Notes under the pieces: model-generated
Database searches by the model: none
What the model was told of the DNA's origin: nothing
Seen by the model: only the letters and a program-made list of their open reading frames with translations
Source: a candidate division WS1 bacterium
Lineage (GTDB): Bacteria > Armatimonadota > Zipacnadia > Zipacnadales > UBA5352
DNA: 57,497 bases
Direction: 5' to 3'
Assembly (NCBI GenBank): GCA_003566775.1
Contig: PXBW01000361.1
Coordinates: 1-57,497 of the forward strand
Shown here: piece by piece, positions 1 to 9,037 of the stretch
Numbering within the stretch: position 1 is the stretch's first letter
Layout of the letters: each line of letters starts with the position of its first letter
Position numbers and translations under genes: made by a program

Positions 1-262
1 CGGCCCCGAGGGCCATCAGCGGCGGAATCGCCGTGCCGTCCCCGGCGAAATAGCTTCCCGTCTCCATGTCGGTCTGCAGCAGAAGCGGCTCCGGCGCAAG
101 CGAGCGCAACTCCTCCGACCGCTCCCGAATGTTCTCCCGTCCGACCTGCGAGTTGAGCGCGGCGCCGGTCGCGATCAGCACGTCGTCATCTTCCCGCCAC
201 TGCTCATTGTTGCGCAGCACCACTACCTCCGCCACCAACCCTCGGATCTCCTGCTCAGTCAT
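1..262 (-). CDS. Glycoside hydrolase family 3 protein, N-terminal part (partial)
   Basis: Reading leftward from an ATG at 262, 87 codons stay open to the window edge, so the C-terminal bulk is missing. The visible part starts MTEQEIRGLVAEVVVL and later reads LLLQTDMETGSYFAGDGTA followed by IPPLMALGA. This resembles the start of the GH3 (beta-glucosidase / beta-N-acetylglucosaminidase) barrel, where a D-x-E-x-G segment precedes a P-x-x-M-A-L-G-A stretch. A GGGAGG ribosome-binding site lies 8 bases before the ATG, which supports this start. Function would be hydrolysis of beta-linked sugars; substrate cannot be judged. No signal peptide is visible in this start. Confidence 0.62.
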   Translation of the reverse strand, partial: MTEQEIRGLVAEVVVLRNNEQWREDDDVLIATGAALNSQVGRENIRERSEELRSLAPEPLLLQTDMETGSYFAGDGTAIPPLMALGA

Positions 263-451
263 CAGCACTACCTCCCTTTCGCTGGTTGGTTTGAGACTTC
301 GCGCCATCGCTCCGTGGAACCTGCACGATCCGCTGCAGCAGATCGATACTGATATCGCAGCGCGTTGCAGGAGATCATCCCCCGGCGAAGAATTCTCTTC
401 GTTGTCTTTTTGGCCGTCCGATGTCGATCGAGGGTGCAGGAGGCGATCGCC

Positions 452-1084
452 ATGTCAATGATCCGATTCACCGACAACTATGAAAACTTGAGCACCGATC
501 AGGGATTTCAGTTCAAATTCCGCTGTCAGCGCTGCGGTAACGGCTACATGAGCGCGTTCAAGAGCTACGGAGCCGGGAAAGCGGCTGGCTTCCTGCAGGC
601 TGCAAGCAGCCTCATCGGCGGCCGCCGCACTCGCGGAATCGCCAGAAGCGCTTACGAGATACAGCGAGCGATCGGTGGACCTGCGCACGACAAAGCGCTC
701 AAAGAGGCCGTTGAGGAGATCGCGCCGCATTTCCATCAGTGTACCCGCTGCGGCGAGTGGGTGTGCGATATCTGCTGGAATGAAAGCGTCAACCTCTGCG
801 AGATGTGCGCTCCCGACACAACGGAAGAGATCGCCGTGATGCAGCAGCAGGAGCGGCTCAGCCAGCTTCGTGAACGCATCGGCGAGACCGATTACTCGTC
901 CGATATCAACGTGAAGGACGAGGCGGTCCTGAGGTGCCCGCACTGTGATGCGAAAGCCGCGGGCGGCAAGTTCTGCAACGAATGCGGCCAACCGCTCAGT
1001 ACCTCGACTGAGTGCCCGAAGTGTAGCTCCGAAAACCCGGTGGGGGCGAAGTTCTGCTCCGAGTGCGGTGAGGTGCTTGGTTAG
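452..1084 (+). CDS. Zinc-ribbon protein with C-terminal double zinc ribbon
   Basis: A 210-residue protein. The ATG at 452 is chosen because AGGAGG (438-443) sits 8 bases before it; a longer reading frame upstream has no such site. It opens with IRFTDNYENLSTDQGFQF, then C-x2-CGNGY, a glycine/alanine-rich helix, then HFHQCTRCGEWVCDICWN and LCEMCAP. The tail (about residues 160-210) holds two more CxxC pairs (CPHC...CNEC and CPKC...CSEC), a double zinc ribbon. The first part closely matches the gene at 3985, so the two are paralogues. I know proteins of this look only as uncharacterised zinc-ribbon proteins. The next gene overlaps its end, so the two are probably co-translated. Confidence 0.82.
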   Translation: MSMIRFTDNYENLSTDQGFQFKFRCQRCGNGYMSAFKSYGAGKAAGFLQAASSLIGGRRTRGIARSAYEIQRAIGGPAHDKALKEAVEEIAPHFHQCTRCGEWVCDICWNESVNLCEMCAPDTTEEIAVMQQQERLSQLRERIGETDYSSDINVKDEAVLRCPHCDAKAAGGKFCNECGQPLSTSTECPKCSSENPVGAKFCSECGEVLG

Positions 1085-2132
1085 CCCGGCCGACTTCACC
1101 GCAACCGGCGAGATCGACCTTCCTGAGGGCTGTATTCGCTGCGAACTGACCGTAAGCCGTGACGGTGTCGTGGCACGCGATGATACCCGTAAGCTGCTCG
1201 AGTGGTCAGCCCACGAGATCTCTGACGTGTTGCGAGACGACTACGATCTGCTCGTCACCAACACCTTCGACGAGCGGCAGTTTAACCTGCGCCGCTTCGC
1301 GAGACGCACTGATGAGCTTGAGGTCGCACTCCGCCGGGTCAGAGCCAATGCCCTGTGTGCGTTGATGGCGCCGCCGGGCGTGAGCGTGCGCAACGTCTTC
1401 GAGGCCACAGGAGACAATCCCGGGCTGCTCTACCGTCACGACGATGGTCTGCGCTGGGTACCGCATGGCGGCGACTGCTGGGCGCGACTCTACTCGGAGA
1501 TCGGCGATGTACGCTTCGATGCAAATGAGTATGCGCTCGTTATCACCGGCCCGTTCGGGACTACACGGCTCAGGGGGCTCAGGCGCCTCAGCCGCGAGCT
1601 TGCCTCGGAAACCGGCCGGCACATCAGACAGGCCCGGGAGCAGTTCGCGGATGCCCTTGAGGCGGCGGGCCTGCCGTGGTCCGAGGAGGCCAAACTGGGT
1701 GTGCTTCACTCCCACGTTCCGTTCGAGGCGACGGAGGCGCGACTCGATCAACTCGCTGAGGCAACGCTCATCTGCGACGCAAGGAGGGACTACTGGGAGC
1801 TTCTGCGCGCCGAGGAAGCCATCGAGCGCCTGGCACTCAGTCTGGTGGGAGACACCGTCCGCGTCGTCGCCCTCGGTCGCGCCCGCGACGGGGAGTTCTA
1901 TGAGCCGCTCTCCGAGCCGGACCATGCGTGCTTCGTGTTCGAGTGCGTTGATGACGTGGTGCAGGCCTGGACGGAGGTGGGGTTCCGCCGCGAGCCGGTC
2001 TTCAGCCCCCTTGAACGCGACCCGGCAGCGGCGCTGGCGCGCGTCCTGACCTCACTTCGCTCGGCGCGCGAGGGCCTGCTGCGACGGATCATCCACGACA
2101 GCCCGACGCACTGGCGAGAGCGCCTCTTCTGA
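1068..2132 (+). CDS. Hypothetical protein translated with the zinc-ribbon gene
   Basis: About 354 residues, ending HWRERLF. I do not recognise a family. The frame is open well upstream of 1068 but overlaps the previous gene there, so the start is uncertain. A GTG at 1068 or TTG at 1077 would overlap the zinc-ribbon gene's stop (1082-1084), as in coupled genes. The chain is rich in charged residues and helix formers, with no signal peptide, no clear membrane segment and few cysteines. Segments such as LRDDYDLLVTNTFDERQF and VRVVALGRARDGEFYEPL look like a soluble alpha/beta protein. Coupling to a zinc-ribbon protein suggests they act together, which is inference. Confidence 0.6.
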   Translation: MRCLVSPADFTATGEIDLPEGCIRCELTVSRDGVVARDDTRKLLEWSAHEISDVLRDDYDLLVTNTFDERQFNLRRFARRTDELEVALRRVRANALCALMAPPGVSVRNVFEATGDNPGLLYRHDDGLRWVPHGGDCWARLYSEIGDVRFDANEYALVITGPFGTTRLRGLRRLSRELASETGRHIRQAREQFADALEAAGLPWSEEAKLGVLHSHVPFEATEARLDQLAEATLICDARRDYWELLRAEEAIERLALSLVGDTVRVVALGRARDGEFYEPLSEPDHACFVFECVDDVVQAWTEVGFRREPVFSPLERDPAAALARVLTSLRSAREGLLRRIIHDSPTHWRERLF

Positions 2133-2151
2133 CGCGAGCCGCGCTGCGGGC

Positions 2152-3837
2152 TCAGGGATCCTTCCGTTTCGCCCAGGCGATATACATCGCTGCGGTCCAG
2201 CCGTAGTCACTGATGACGCCGAAGCCCGCGCCTCCGCTGTCACCCACTCCTCCCTTGCGGTGCAACCACGCAGGCGGCGTCTCACGCCGTGGATCGTAGT
2301 ACTCGTATATTCCGCCTGTCTTCTCATACCAGTACCGGATACTCCGCAGCGAACGCCGGCGCAATTCGTCTGCCACCTCTTCGAAGCCATAGCATTTCAG
2401 CCCCTCCCAGATGAGGTAGTTGTTGTTCATCCACGCAGGGCCGCGCCACATGTCATCCGAGTACTCCGGCTCGTCCAGGGCAACCGTCGGTACCGGAGTC
2501 GCCGCCCAGAACTCGCTTTCGTCGGTGAGGTGTTCCGCCACCATCCGCCTCGCCCGCTCCCTCGAGGGAATGGCCGCAATCATCGGAAGGAAGCAGGCGC
2601 CCGACTTGATCGTCATCCATTCAGAGGGATCTTCGCCGGGACCGCGGTCGAAGTAGAGCCCCGTCTCCTCGTGCCAGAGCCGCTCATCGACCAGGGCCGC
2701 AAGGCTGTCCGCGCGCTCCCGCCAGTCGCTGTCCTTCCCCAGCACCTCCGCCATCTGCGCCAGAATCTGCATCTCGCGCACCACGTAAGAGTTCAGGTCC
2801 ACGTGATCCTCGATGATGTTGCGATCGAAACGCGGCGAGTTATCCCAGCCCGATTCGCCGCAGCGGCAACGCTCATCGTCGAACTCCTTCTTCCACTCGA
2901 GCAGACCGTTGTCGTTGGCGTCGCGATTAGCGAAAAGCCAGTTGATGAATCGTCCCAGCGGTTCGTAACAGCGTGCGAGGAAACTCTCGTCGCCGGTGAC
3001 CTCGAATACGCGCCAGGCTCCCCACGCCAGGATCGGCGGTTGCGTGTGCGGATGATCCATCGGCTCCGGAGCCTGACACAGATCAATCTTACCATCAGAA
3101 CCCCGCTGTTCTATCACCGCGAGAATCGCATCCTGCGCCATTTCGCCGTCAAGCTCGCGCCAGCCGACTGCGTGAAATGCGCTGTCCCACAGCCACATGT
3201 GTCGGTGCGGCCAGACATCCGGCGTGGTCCAGCGCCGACCGATCTGGCCCTCAGCCGCGCGCACGTTGAGTTTGAGCACCTCGGCACATTTTCGAAAAGT
3301 CCGCTCGCCGGCAGCCTCATCCAGATCGCTCGTGTCGAGTCCACCCACGAAGCGCATGCGTTCCTCAAGCAAGCCGTCGAGGTCCATCGCGAGGCCCTCT
3401 CGAGCGTGATGCGAAGCCTCCTCCGCGCTGTCGGGTGACAGCGCGAGGCACCACCTGAGGACTTCGCCACGCGGTTCCCGGGCAAGCTCCAGGAAGCCCA
3501 TCTCGCCTGCCGCTTCCTCAAGCTCCACGCTGAGATTGCCGATAATCTCCCCCACAAGCCTCCCGCAGTCCGCGAACGCGAACCTGAGCCGTCCTGCAGC
3601 GTCAGTGGTAGTGAAGTATGTGTCAACGGCATCGCCAAGAATCATACGCGCATCAGACTCGCGAAGTGCGCCGCCGAAACTCAGCTTGACATCGGGCCGC
3701 AGATGCAGCATTATGCCCACAGGATGGGTGATAGCGCTGCCCACCAGCGTGTGAGCCCTGTCTGTCTTTCCATCCAGTCCGGAGAAAGCGAAGAGCTTGC
3801 CCTCCCCCCACCTGTCAGGCATGACAGCAACTGGCAT
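2152..3837 (-). CDS. GH63/trehalase-like (MGH1-type) glycoside hydrolase
   Basis: 561 residues, ATG at 3837 with GAGGTG 8 bases ahead. The N-terminal 180 residues look like a beta-rich domain. The C-terminal two thirds is an (alpha/alpha)6 barrel of the glucosidase I / mannosylglycerate hydrolase type: HMWLWDSAFHAVGW, ILAWGAWRVFEVTGD, ESGWDNSPRFD, DLNSYVVREMQILAQMAE, and DDMWRGPAWMNNNYLIWEGL. The ESGWDNSPRFD segment and the later WRGPAW motif usually frame the active site in this clan. It probably cleaves alpha-linked oligosaccharides or a glycosyl-glycerate solute. There is no signal peptide, so it is likely cytoplasmic. It converges with the hypothetical gene ending at 2132. Confidence 0.82.
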   Translation of the reverse strand: MPVAVMPDRWGEGKLFAFSGLDGKTDRAHTLVGSAITHPVGIMLHLRPDVKLSFGGALRESDARMILGDAVDTYFTTTDAAGRLRFAFADCGRLVGEIIGNLSVELEEAAGEMGFLELAREPRGEVLRWCLALSPDSAEEASHHAREGLAMDLDGLLEERMRFVGGLDTSDLDEAAGERTFRKCAEVLKLNVRAAEGQIGRRWTTPDVWPHRHMWLWDSAFHAVGWRELDGEMAQDAILAVIEQRGSDGKIDLCQAPEPMDHPHTQPPILAWGAWRVFEVTGDESFLARCYEPLGRFINWLFANRDANDNGLLEWKKEFDDERCRCGESGWDNSPRFDRNIIEDHVDLNSYVVREMQILAQMAEVLGKDSDWRERADSLAALVDERLWHEETGLYFDRGPGEDPSEWMTIKSGACFLPMIAAIPSRERARRMVAEHLTDESEFWAATPVPTVALDEPEYSDDMWRGPAWMNNNYLIWEGLKCYGFEEVADELRRRSLRSIRYWYEKTGGIYEYYDPRRETPPAWLHRKGGVGDSGGAGFGVISDYGWTAAMYIAWAKRKDP

Positions 3838-3932
3838 GATCTGTGCACCTCAATGCTTGTGGCAATCTTATGCGAAGTATTCCCGGGGGAACAGCGAGCG
3901 GGGCCTTCACTGCGCCGTATGACGCGACCTCC

Positions 3933-3959
3933 ATTATACATACAATAATAATGTAACAA
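3933..3959 (-). promoter_or_regulatory. Candidate promoter for the GH63-like gene
   Basis: On the minus strand a perfect TATAAT (3933-3938) lies 15 bases from TTGTTA (3954-3959). The spacing is shorter than the usual 17. The AT-rich stretch stands out against the GC-rich surroundings and lies between two divergent genes. Confidence 0.35.
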
Positions 3960-3984
3960 TGCGGCTCCCCACGAACGGAGGAGT

Positions 3985-4383
3985 ATGTTGAGGGAACTAA
4001 AGACCGAAACCATAGAATTCACTGACAACTACGAAGATCTTAGCACGGATGAAGGATTTCAGTTCCTATTCTATTGCGAACGTTGTGACACCGACTACTT
4101 GTCCGAGCATCAACCCTGTCCGTCCGAACCTGGAGAGGGCATATTGAACGGTGTCGGAGATCTGTGGTCGGACGCGACGGAAAACGGCAACGGCGCCGCC
4201 GAGTGCGAGATGGCGGAAGCCGAACGCGTCGCCCTCCGCAGCGCAATCGCCGAGGTGCGCGATCACTTCCACGAGTGTTCACACTGCGGTGAGTGGATCT
4301 GCGATGTCTGCTGGAATCACGCCGTCCTGCTCTGCGAAAAATGCGCGCCCAGCACAACCACTCTTCCCTCCAGCAGTACCTGA
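3985..4383 (+). CDS. Small zinc-ribbon protein, paralogue of the gene at 452
   Basis: 132 residues, ATG at 3985 with GGAGGAG immediately upstream. It opens IEFTDNYEDLSTDEGFQFLF, then CERCDTDYLSE, and later HFHECSHCGEWICDVCWN and LCEKCAP. This repeats the zinc-binding core of the protein at 452, but the C-terminal double zinc ribbon is absent and the middle is shorter. The two copies are separated by an unknown gene and a glycosidase on the other strand. Cys pairs suggest two zinc sites. Function unknown. Confidence 0.8.
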   Translation: MLRELKTETIEFTDNYEDLSTDEGFQFLFYCERCDTDYLSEHQPCPSEPGEGILNGVGDLWSDATENGNGAAECEMAEAERVALRSAIAEVRDHFHECSHCGEWICDVCWNHAVLLCEKCAPSTTTLPSSST

Positions 4384-4406
4384 AACCCGCGGCGAAGCGA
4401 CTTCTC

Positions 4407-4437
4407 GAGAGGAGGCCCTGTAGCGAGGCCTCCTCTC
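4407..4437 (+). terminator. Terminator-like hairpin after the small zinc-ribbon gene
   Basis: A perfect 11-bp stem (GAGAGGAGGCC at 4407-4417 with its complement at 4427-4437, 9-base loop) lies 24 bases after the stop. Only two T residues follow, so termination would be weak on the plus strand. It also faces the end of the convergent ATPase gene. Confidence 0.6.
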
Positions 4438-4521
4438 TTACATGTCTCCCCCCGCGCAACGTCGTCTGACCACGATTAGTTCAGCAATCTGCATCTGCGC
4501 GCCATGTGCCCGGGGAAGCCT

Positions 4522-6258
4522 TCAGATACTCCCGAGGAAGTCGATCGCGGTGTCGCCGTACTCGGTAGAGAGGTCGGCGTAAAGCGACAGCAGCGCCTCA
4601 ACTGAGATCAGCCCCGACCGCAGCTTGGCCATCGCATCCGAGGCCATCGGCACCATACCCTCCGAGATCGCCGTCTCCCGCATCGCCTGCTCGTCAACGT
4701 CCTCCAGCACCATCGACTTGAGCGTCGGAGTCATGCGCATAAGCTCGAACAGACCGATGCGGCCGTGAAAGCCCGTGTTACGGCAGCGCCCGCATCCCTC
4801 CCCCTCCGCCACCACCGAGATCCGATGCTCCGCAAGCCGCCTCTGCAGTACCGGCGAATCCTCGAGTGCGTCTTCAACTCTCCGTGAGATCTTGCAGTCA
4901 GGGCATACGCGCCGCGCAAGGCGCTGGGCGAGTGCCGCTCTAAGGCCCGAGGACACGAGGTAGGGCTCCACACCCATCTCCAGCATGCGCGTGGCCGCGG
5001 CCGGAGCGTCGTTGGCATGCATGCTCGTGAGTACCAGGTGCCCGGTAAGACTCGCGCGGAACGAGGCCTCGATCGTCTCCTCATCACGCGCTTCCCCAAC
5101 CATGACGATGTCCGGGTCCTGCCTGAGAATCGCTCTGACATGCTCGGGAAAACCCACGCCTATGCCGGGACGGGCCGCGGACTGGTTAACACCATCAAGC
5201 TGATACTCGATCGGGTCCTCAACCGTCTCGATGTTGACATCCTGCTGGCGCAGATAGTGCAGCGCCGCGTAAAGCGTGGTGGTCTTACCTGAGCCGGTGC
5301 CTCCCACGATTGCGATCAACCCGCGTGACGCCTTCAACAACGACTCCATCTGCTCCTGCAGCGGCCCGGACATCCCCAGTTGCTCGAACGTTATGTAGAG
5401 ACGGTTCTTGTCCAGCAGGCGCAGAACTATGTTCTCACCGTGTATTGTCGGCCGCAGCGCCGTGCGCACATCTATACGTCGGCCCGCCGCTTGAGTGCTG
5501 AAACGCCCGTCCTGAGGTTTGCGCGACTCGCCGATATCCATACTGGCCATGATCTTCAGCCGCGAGATGAGCGCATCCTTGATCGTCTCCGGCAGCGCAC
5601 TCGCCTCACCAAGCATCCCGTCAACCCGATAACGCACCTGAAGACCGTCTCGTACCGTTTCGACGTGAATATCGCTGGCGCCCATCTTCACACCCTGCGT
5701 GATCAACGAACTTGCCAGCCGCACCACTGCGGGAGCGTCCGAGAGATCCGAGATGCGATCTACCCCCTCGCTCAGACCCTCCGCCCGCCCCGCAACACTC
5801 TCGTCGAGTTCCATAACCTCATCGTTCGTCCAGTAGGTGTCCATAGCCCACGCGATCTCCGGATCGGCGACATGCACCGGTCTGACCTTATAGCCTGTCT
5901 GCCGCCGAATCTCGTCGATCGCCGTCACGTTGTTCGGATCGCTCATCGCCACCTCGAGGGTGTCATCCCTCACCCCGATCGGGAATGCCCGAACCCGACG
6001 CCCCAGATCAACCGGAATCATGGTCGTGACCTCAGGGTCGATGTCCATCTCTCGAAGAGACGATACCTCCACTGCCTCACCGCCGGTCGCATCGCGAATC
6101 TGCTCGTGCGTCAGGTAGCCGCGCTGCACGGCAAGCTCAAGAGCGGACATCTCCTCACGCAAACCCTCCTGATAGACCTCGCGAGCGTCTTCGCTCTTGA
6201 TGAGCTTCTGCCTGAGCAGAATCTTGAGGACACTCTGTTCACGTTCCCAGTCGATCAT
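4522..6258 (-). CDS. Type II secretion / type IV pilus assembly ATPase (GspE/PilB family)
   Basis: 578 residues from an ATG at 6258; an upstream ATG at 6369 exists but lies ahead of a likely promoter. The N-terminal domain is of the GspE-N kind (LLRQKLIKSEDAREVYQEG). The ATPase has Walker A GGTGSGKTTTLYA, Walker B with DPDIVMVGEARDEETIE, the HLVLTSMHAND His-box, and the four-Cys zinc element (CPDC...CGRC) before GFHGRIGLFELM. It powers assembly of pseudopili or pili at the inner membrane. No other secretion genes flank it, but the two prepilin-like proteins at 8146 and 9038 are plausible clients; that link is inference. Confidence 0.92.
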   Translation of the reverse strand: MIDWEREQSVLKILLRQKLIKSEDAREVYQEGLREEMSALELAVQRGYLTHEQIRDATGGEAVEVSSLREMDIDPEVTTMIPVDLGRRVRAFPIGVRDDTLEVAMSDPNNVTAIDEIRRQTGYKVRPVHVADPEIAWAMDTYWTNDEVMELDESVAGRAEGLSEGVDRISDLSDAPAVVRLASSLITQGVKMGASDIHVETVRDGLQVRYRVDGMLGEASALPETIKDALISRLKIMASMDIGESRKPQDGRFSTQAAGRRIDVRTALRPTIHGENIVLRLLDKNRLYITFEQLGMSGPLQEQMESLLKASRGLIAIVGGTGSGKTTTLYAALHYLRQQDVNIETVEDPIEYQLDGVNQSAARPGIGVGFPEHVRAILRQDPDIVMVGEARDEETIEASFRASLTGHLVLTSMHANDAPAAATRMLEMGVEPYLVSSGLRAALAQRLARRVCPDCKISRRVEDALEDSPVLQRRLAEHRISVVAEGEGCGRCRNTGFHGRIGLFELMRMTPTLKSMVLEDVDEQAMRETAISEGMVPMASDAMAKLRSGLISVEALLSLYADLSTEYGDTAIDFLGSI

Positions 6259-6326
6259 TGTCTCTTCCCCAACCTGCGCCTCTGATAACCCGCTGACAGT
6301 TCCGTGTCCGTGTGACTTACACCTCC

Positions 6327-6354
6327 AGCTTAACAGATACCGAAGACCTGTCAA
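6327..6354 (-). promoter_or_regulatory. Candidate sigma-70 promoter for the GspE-like gene
   Basis: Minus-strand TTGACA (6349-6354), 16 bases, then TAAGCT (6327-6332). The -35 is perfect and the -10 weak. Transcription would start near 6320, which favours the ATG at 6258 over the one at 6369. Confidence 0.45.
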
Positions 6355-6478
6355 CACCGCCGGGCGCATACGGGACCCGGCCCGAAGTCTGAACTACACT
6401 CCGCACCACGGAGGTCTCCATCCCCGTCTGTCGAAGGAGTACCGATGACGGCTGCACAGGAAGGATGGGAGGCTCATC

Positions 6479-7966
6479 ATGCGTCAACCGAATCTCCTCT
6501 TCATCTACACCGACGAACAGGCGGCCGGAACCATGGCGGCCTACGGCAACGATCTGATCGACACCCCGAATCTCAACCGTCTCGCCGACAGCAGCATCGT
6601 TTTCGAAAAAGCCTGCGTAACGCAGCCTGTCTGTACACCCTCGCGTTCTTCGATCCTGACCGGCCTCTACCCACACACCAGCGGATGCACCGCGAATAAC
6701 GTGCCGCTGTCCGACGAAGTGCCCTGCCTGCCCGAACTCTCCGACTTCTCCGGGTACCGCACCGCGCATATCGGCAAGTGGCACCTCGGTGACGAAGTCT
6801 TCGCCCAGCACGGTTTCGATCATTGGATCAGCATCGACGACGCTTACCGCCGTTACTACAGCCCGGGACGCGATCGCTCAACCAACTCCGACTACTGGCA
6901 CTGGCTGGTTGATCTCGGCTACGAGCCCTCAATGAGCGCCGACGGCCATCCCGAGTTCAGCCGCAGCTTCGCCGCGAGACTGCCCGAGGAGCACTCGAAG
7001 ACCGCATTCGTCGCCTCGCGAACCGCAGAGTTCCTGCGTGACACAGATGAAGACCCCTTCATCTGCTACGTGAACTTCTTCGAGCCACACATGCCCTTCT
7101 TCGGCCCCCGCGACGACCAGTACGATCCCGATGATGTGCCATTGCCTGAGAACTTCGACGCCCCGCCCGGCCCCGACGCCCCCCTCAAGCTCCGCCTGAT
7201 GCACGAGCACTACCGCCAGGTGGGCACGAGCGGCCTGCCCCTCAGGACCGAGGCAGACTGGCGTAGACTCATCGCGAACTACTGGGGACTGTGCAGTCAG
7301 GTGGATCACTGGCTGGGCACTATACTCGATGCGCTGGAGGCGACCGGCAGGGCCGATGACACAATAGTCGTATTCACAAGCGATCACGGCGATATGATGG
7401 GCAGCCATCAACTCGTGGCGAAGACGGTCATGTACGAGGAAGCGGTACGCGTGCCCCTCCTGCTACGGGTCCCATGGTTGGAGAACACCCACAACACAAT
7501 CCCGACCCGCGTCAGTCAGCTTGATCTCGTCCCTACACTGCTGGATCTGCTCGGGAGAAACGTTCCCTCACACCTGCAGGGCCGAAGCTGGCGCCCCGAC
7601 CTGCGCCACCCTGAGACCTTCCCCGAGAATGACGTCGTGATCGAATGGAACGGCTCCGATGGCGGTTGGATCAGGGACAGGCGCCTCCCCGATCATCTCG
7701 CGGGCATGACTACCCACGAGGAGGCCTACCGCGCCGCAAGCGCCCAAGTGCGCACGATCATCACCCCCACCGACTGGAAGTTCAACTGCAGCCCCATCGG
7801 CGAGCACGAGCTGTACAACCTGCAGGAGGACCCGGGGGAGCGCAGCAACCTCATCGATGACACTGCGGTGCAGGAACTCGTGGCCGACCTCTACGAGCGC
7901 CTTCTGCAATGGCAGGAACGCACCGACGATGACGCCCGCCTGGCCTCCGACCCGCGACAGAGATAA
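6479..7966 (+). CDS. Sulfatase (alkaline-phosphatase superfamily)
   Basis: 495 residues, ATG at 6479 preceded by GGGAGG. The N-terminus reads [20 protein letters not shown], carrying the first metal-site Asp. Cys52 lies in [12 protein letters not shown], the C-x-P-S-R signature whose cysteine is converted to formylglycine in active type I sulfatases. Further metal or substrate residues are in HIGKWHLGD and [11 protein letters not shown]. It would remove sulfate from a sulfated sugar or similar ester. No signal peptide is seen, so it is predicted cytoplasmic unless the start is wrong. The maturation enzyme is not in this window. Confidence 0.92.
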   Translation: MRQPNLLFIYTDEQAAGTMAAYGNDLIDTPNLNRLADSSIVFEKACVTQPVCTPSRSSILTGLYPHTSGCTANNVPLSDEVPCLPELSDFSGYRTAHIGKWHLGDEVFAQHGFDHWISIDDAYRRYYSPGRDRSTNSDYWHWLVDLGYEPSMSADGHPEFSRSFAARLPEEHSKTAFVASRTAEFLRDTDEDPFICYVNFFEPHMPFFGPRDDQYDPDDVPLPENFDAPPGPDAPLKLRLMHEHYRQVGTSGLPLRTEADWRRLIANYWGLCSQVDHWLGTILDALEATGRADDTIVVFTSDHGDMMGSHQLVAKTVMYEEAVRVPLLLRVPWLENTHNTIPTRVSQLDLVPTLLDLLGRNVPSHLQGRSWRPDLRHPETFPENDVVIEWNGSDGGWIRDRRLPDHLAGMTTHEEAYRAASAQVRTIITPTDWKFNCSPIGEHELYNLQEDPGERSNLIDDTAVQELVADLYERLLQWQERTDDDARLASDPRQR

Positions 7967-8145
7967 CCCGATCCCGCACACTGCCTCCGCCGTCACGGAG
8001 GTCGTACGTCTCCGCGTACAGACATCTCCCCTCAAACCTCGGCCCGGTTCTTTTGGGGCAAGGGGAGGTGGAGAGTATGGCGGTGGCGAACATTACAATA
8101 CAATTTAAGACACCGTGCGATCTCCGACGCGGAAAGGGGCCTACC

Positions 8146-8817
8146 ATGAGGCAGAAGGGCTTCACTCTTATCGAACTGCTGGTGGTGATCGCAATCATTG
8201 CGATCCTCGCAGCAATCCTGTTCCCCGTATTCGCCAGAGCACGGGAACGGGCACGTCAGACGACCTGTCTCAACAACCTGAAGCAGATCGTGATGGCCGC
8301 CCTGATGTACACACAGGACTTCGACGAAAGAACGCCTCCGCACGGGTACTTCGCTCCGGATCCGCCACTTGCACCCCGCTTCAACGACTCCCGCGGCGCA
8401 TACTGGTGCTGGCCGGTGCTTCTGGAGCCCTACACGATGAATCGACAGATCTACGAGTGCCCCAGCTACCCCGAGGACGGAGCGACGCACAGTTCCGGAA
8501 CCGAGCATCCCTACCCGGTATCCTACACGGTGCCACGAGTGGCCAGCGGGCTCAGGCTGGGCCAGATTGAGAGACCAGCTCAGAAGATCTGGCACATGGA
8601 CAAGTGGCTCAACAGCTCGATCTGGACCAACAGCATCACCACCGCTCAGGGCCGTGAAGAATGGTGGTGGACCGAGGACCCTGAGGGCGACCACCCCAGC
8701 CCCTCCTACGTCGGTTACTGGCACAATGAGGGCGCCAACTACTCTCACTTCGACGGCCATGTGAAGTGGTACCGCATGTACACCACCACCCGCGACATGT
8801 GGCGCCCGACGGAGTAA
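8146..8817 (+). CDS. Prepilin-type H-X9-DG protein, copy 1
   Basis: 223 residues from ATG 8146, starting [20 protein letters not shown]: a prepilin-peptidase site (KG/FTLIE) and hydrophobic helix. [13 protein letters not shown] follows. Near the end [12 protein letters not shown] gives the H-X9-DG motif. Such proteins are cleaved and methylated like pseudopilins and are numerous in Armatimonadota and Planctomycetes. The frame stays open upstream: ATG 8077, with a strong GGGGAGGTGG site, would add 23 residues, so the start is uncertain. The copy at 9038 is very close at both ends; the two arose by tandem duplication. Confidence 0.88.
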   Translation: MRQKGFTLIELLVVIAIIAILAAILFPVFARARERARQTTCLNNLKQIVMAALMYTQDFDERTPPHGYFAPDPPLAPRFNDSRGAYWCWPVLLEPYTMNRQIYECPSYPEDGATHSSGTEHPYPVSYTVPRVASGLRLGQIERPAQKIWHMDKWLNSSIWTNSITTAQGREEWWWTEDPEGDHPSPSYVGYWHNEGANYSHFDGHVKWYRMYTTTRDMWRPTE

Positions 8818-8864
8818 CCGCACTGCGTCACAGTAACAACTTCACCGCAGAACGCAATGGAACG

Positions 8865-8899
8865 GGAGGCGACGACGGCGCGAGAACCTCGTCGCCTCC
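8865..8899 (+). terminator. Hairpin terminator after prepilin copy 1
   Basis: Perfect 11-bp stem (GGAGGCGACGA at 8865-8875 and its complement at 8889-8899) with a 13-base loop, 47 bases after the stop. TGCCTTCTTC follows, a weak pyrimidine run. Confidence 0.6.
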
Positions 8900-9037
8900 T
8901 GCCTTCTTCACACAGCCACTCCACAGGTCTCGTCGGCCTTTGGACAAAATATTTTTCTACACAGGAAGGAGACCATGACCTTCCCGGAGAATATTTTCTT
9001 AATCTGCCGCAAATTCAGACGCGGAAAGGGGCTTACC

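Noticed and set aside
365-451. Longer start for the zinc-ribbon protein
   Set aside because: The extension is not shared by the paralogue, and AGGAGG points to ATG 452.
2260-3438. 392-codon plus-strand frame inside the GH63-like gene
   Set aside because: The minus-strand protein has clear family motifs; the plus frame is its GC-rich shadow.
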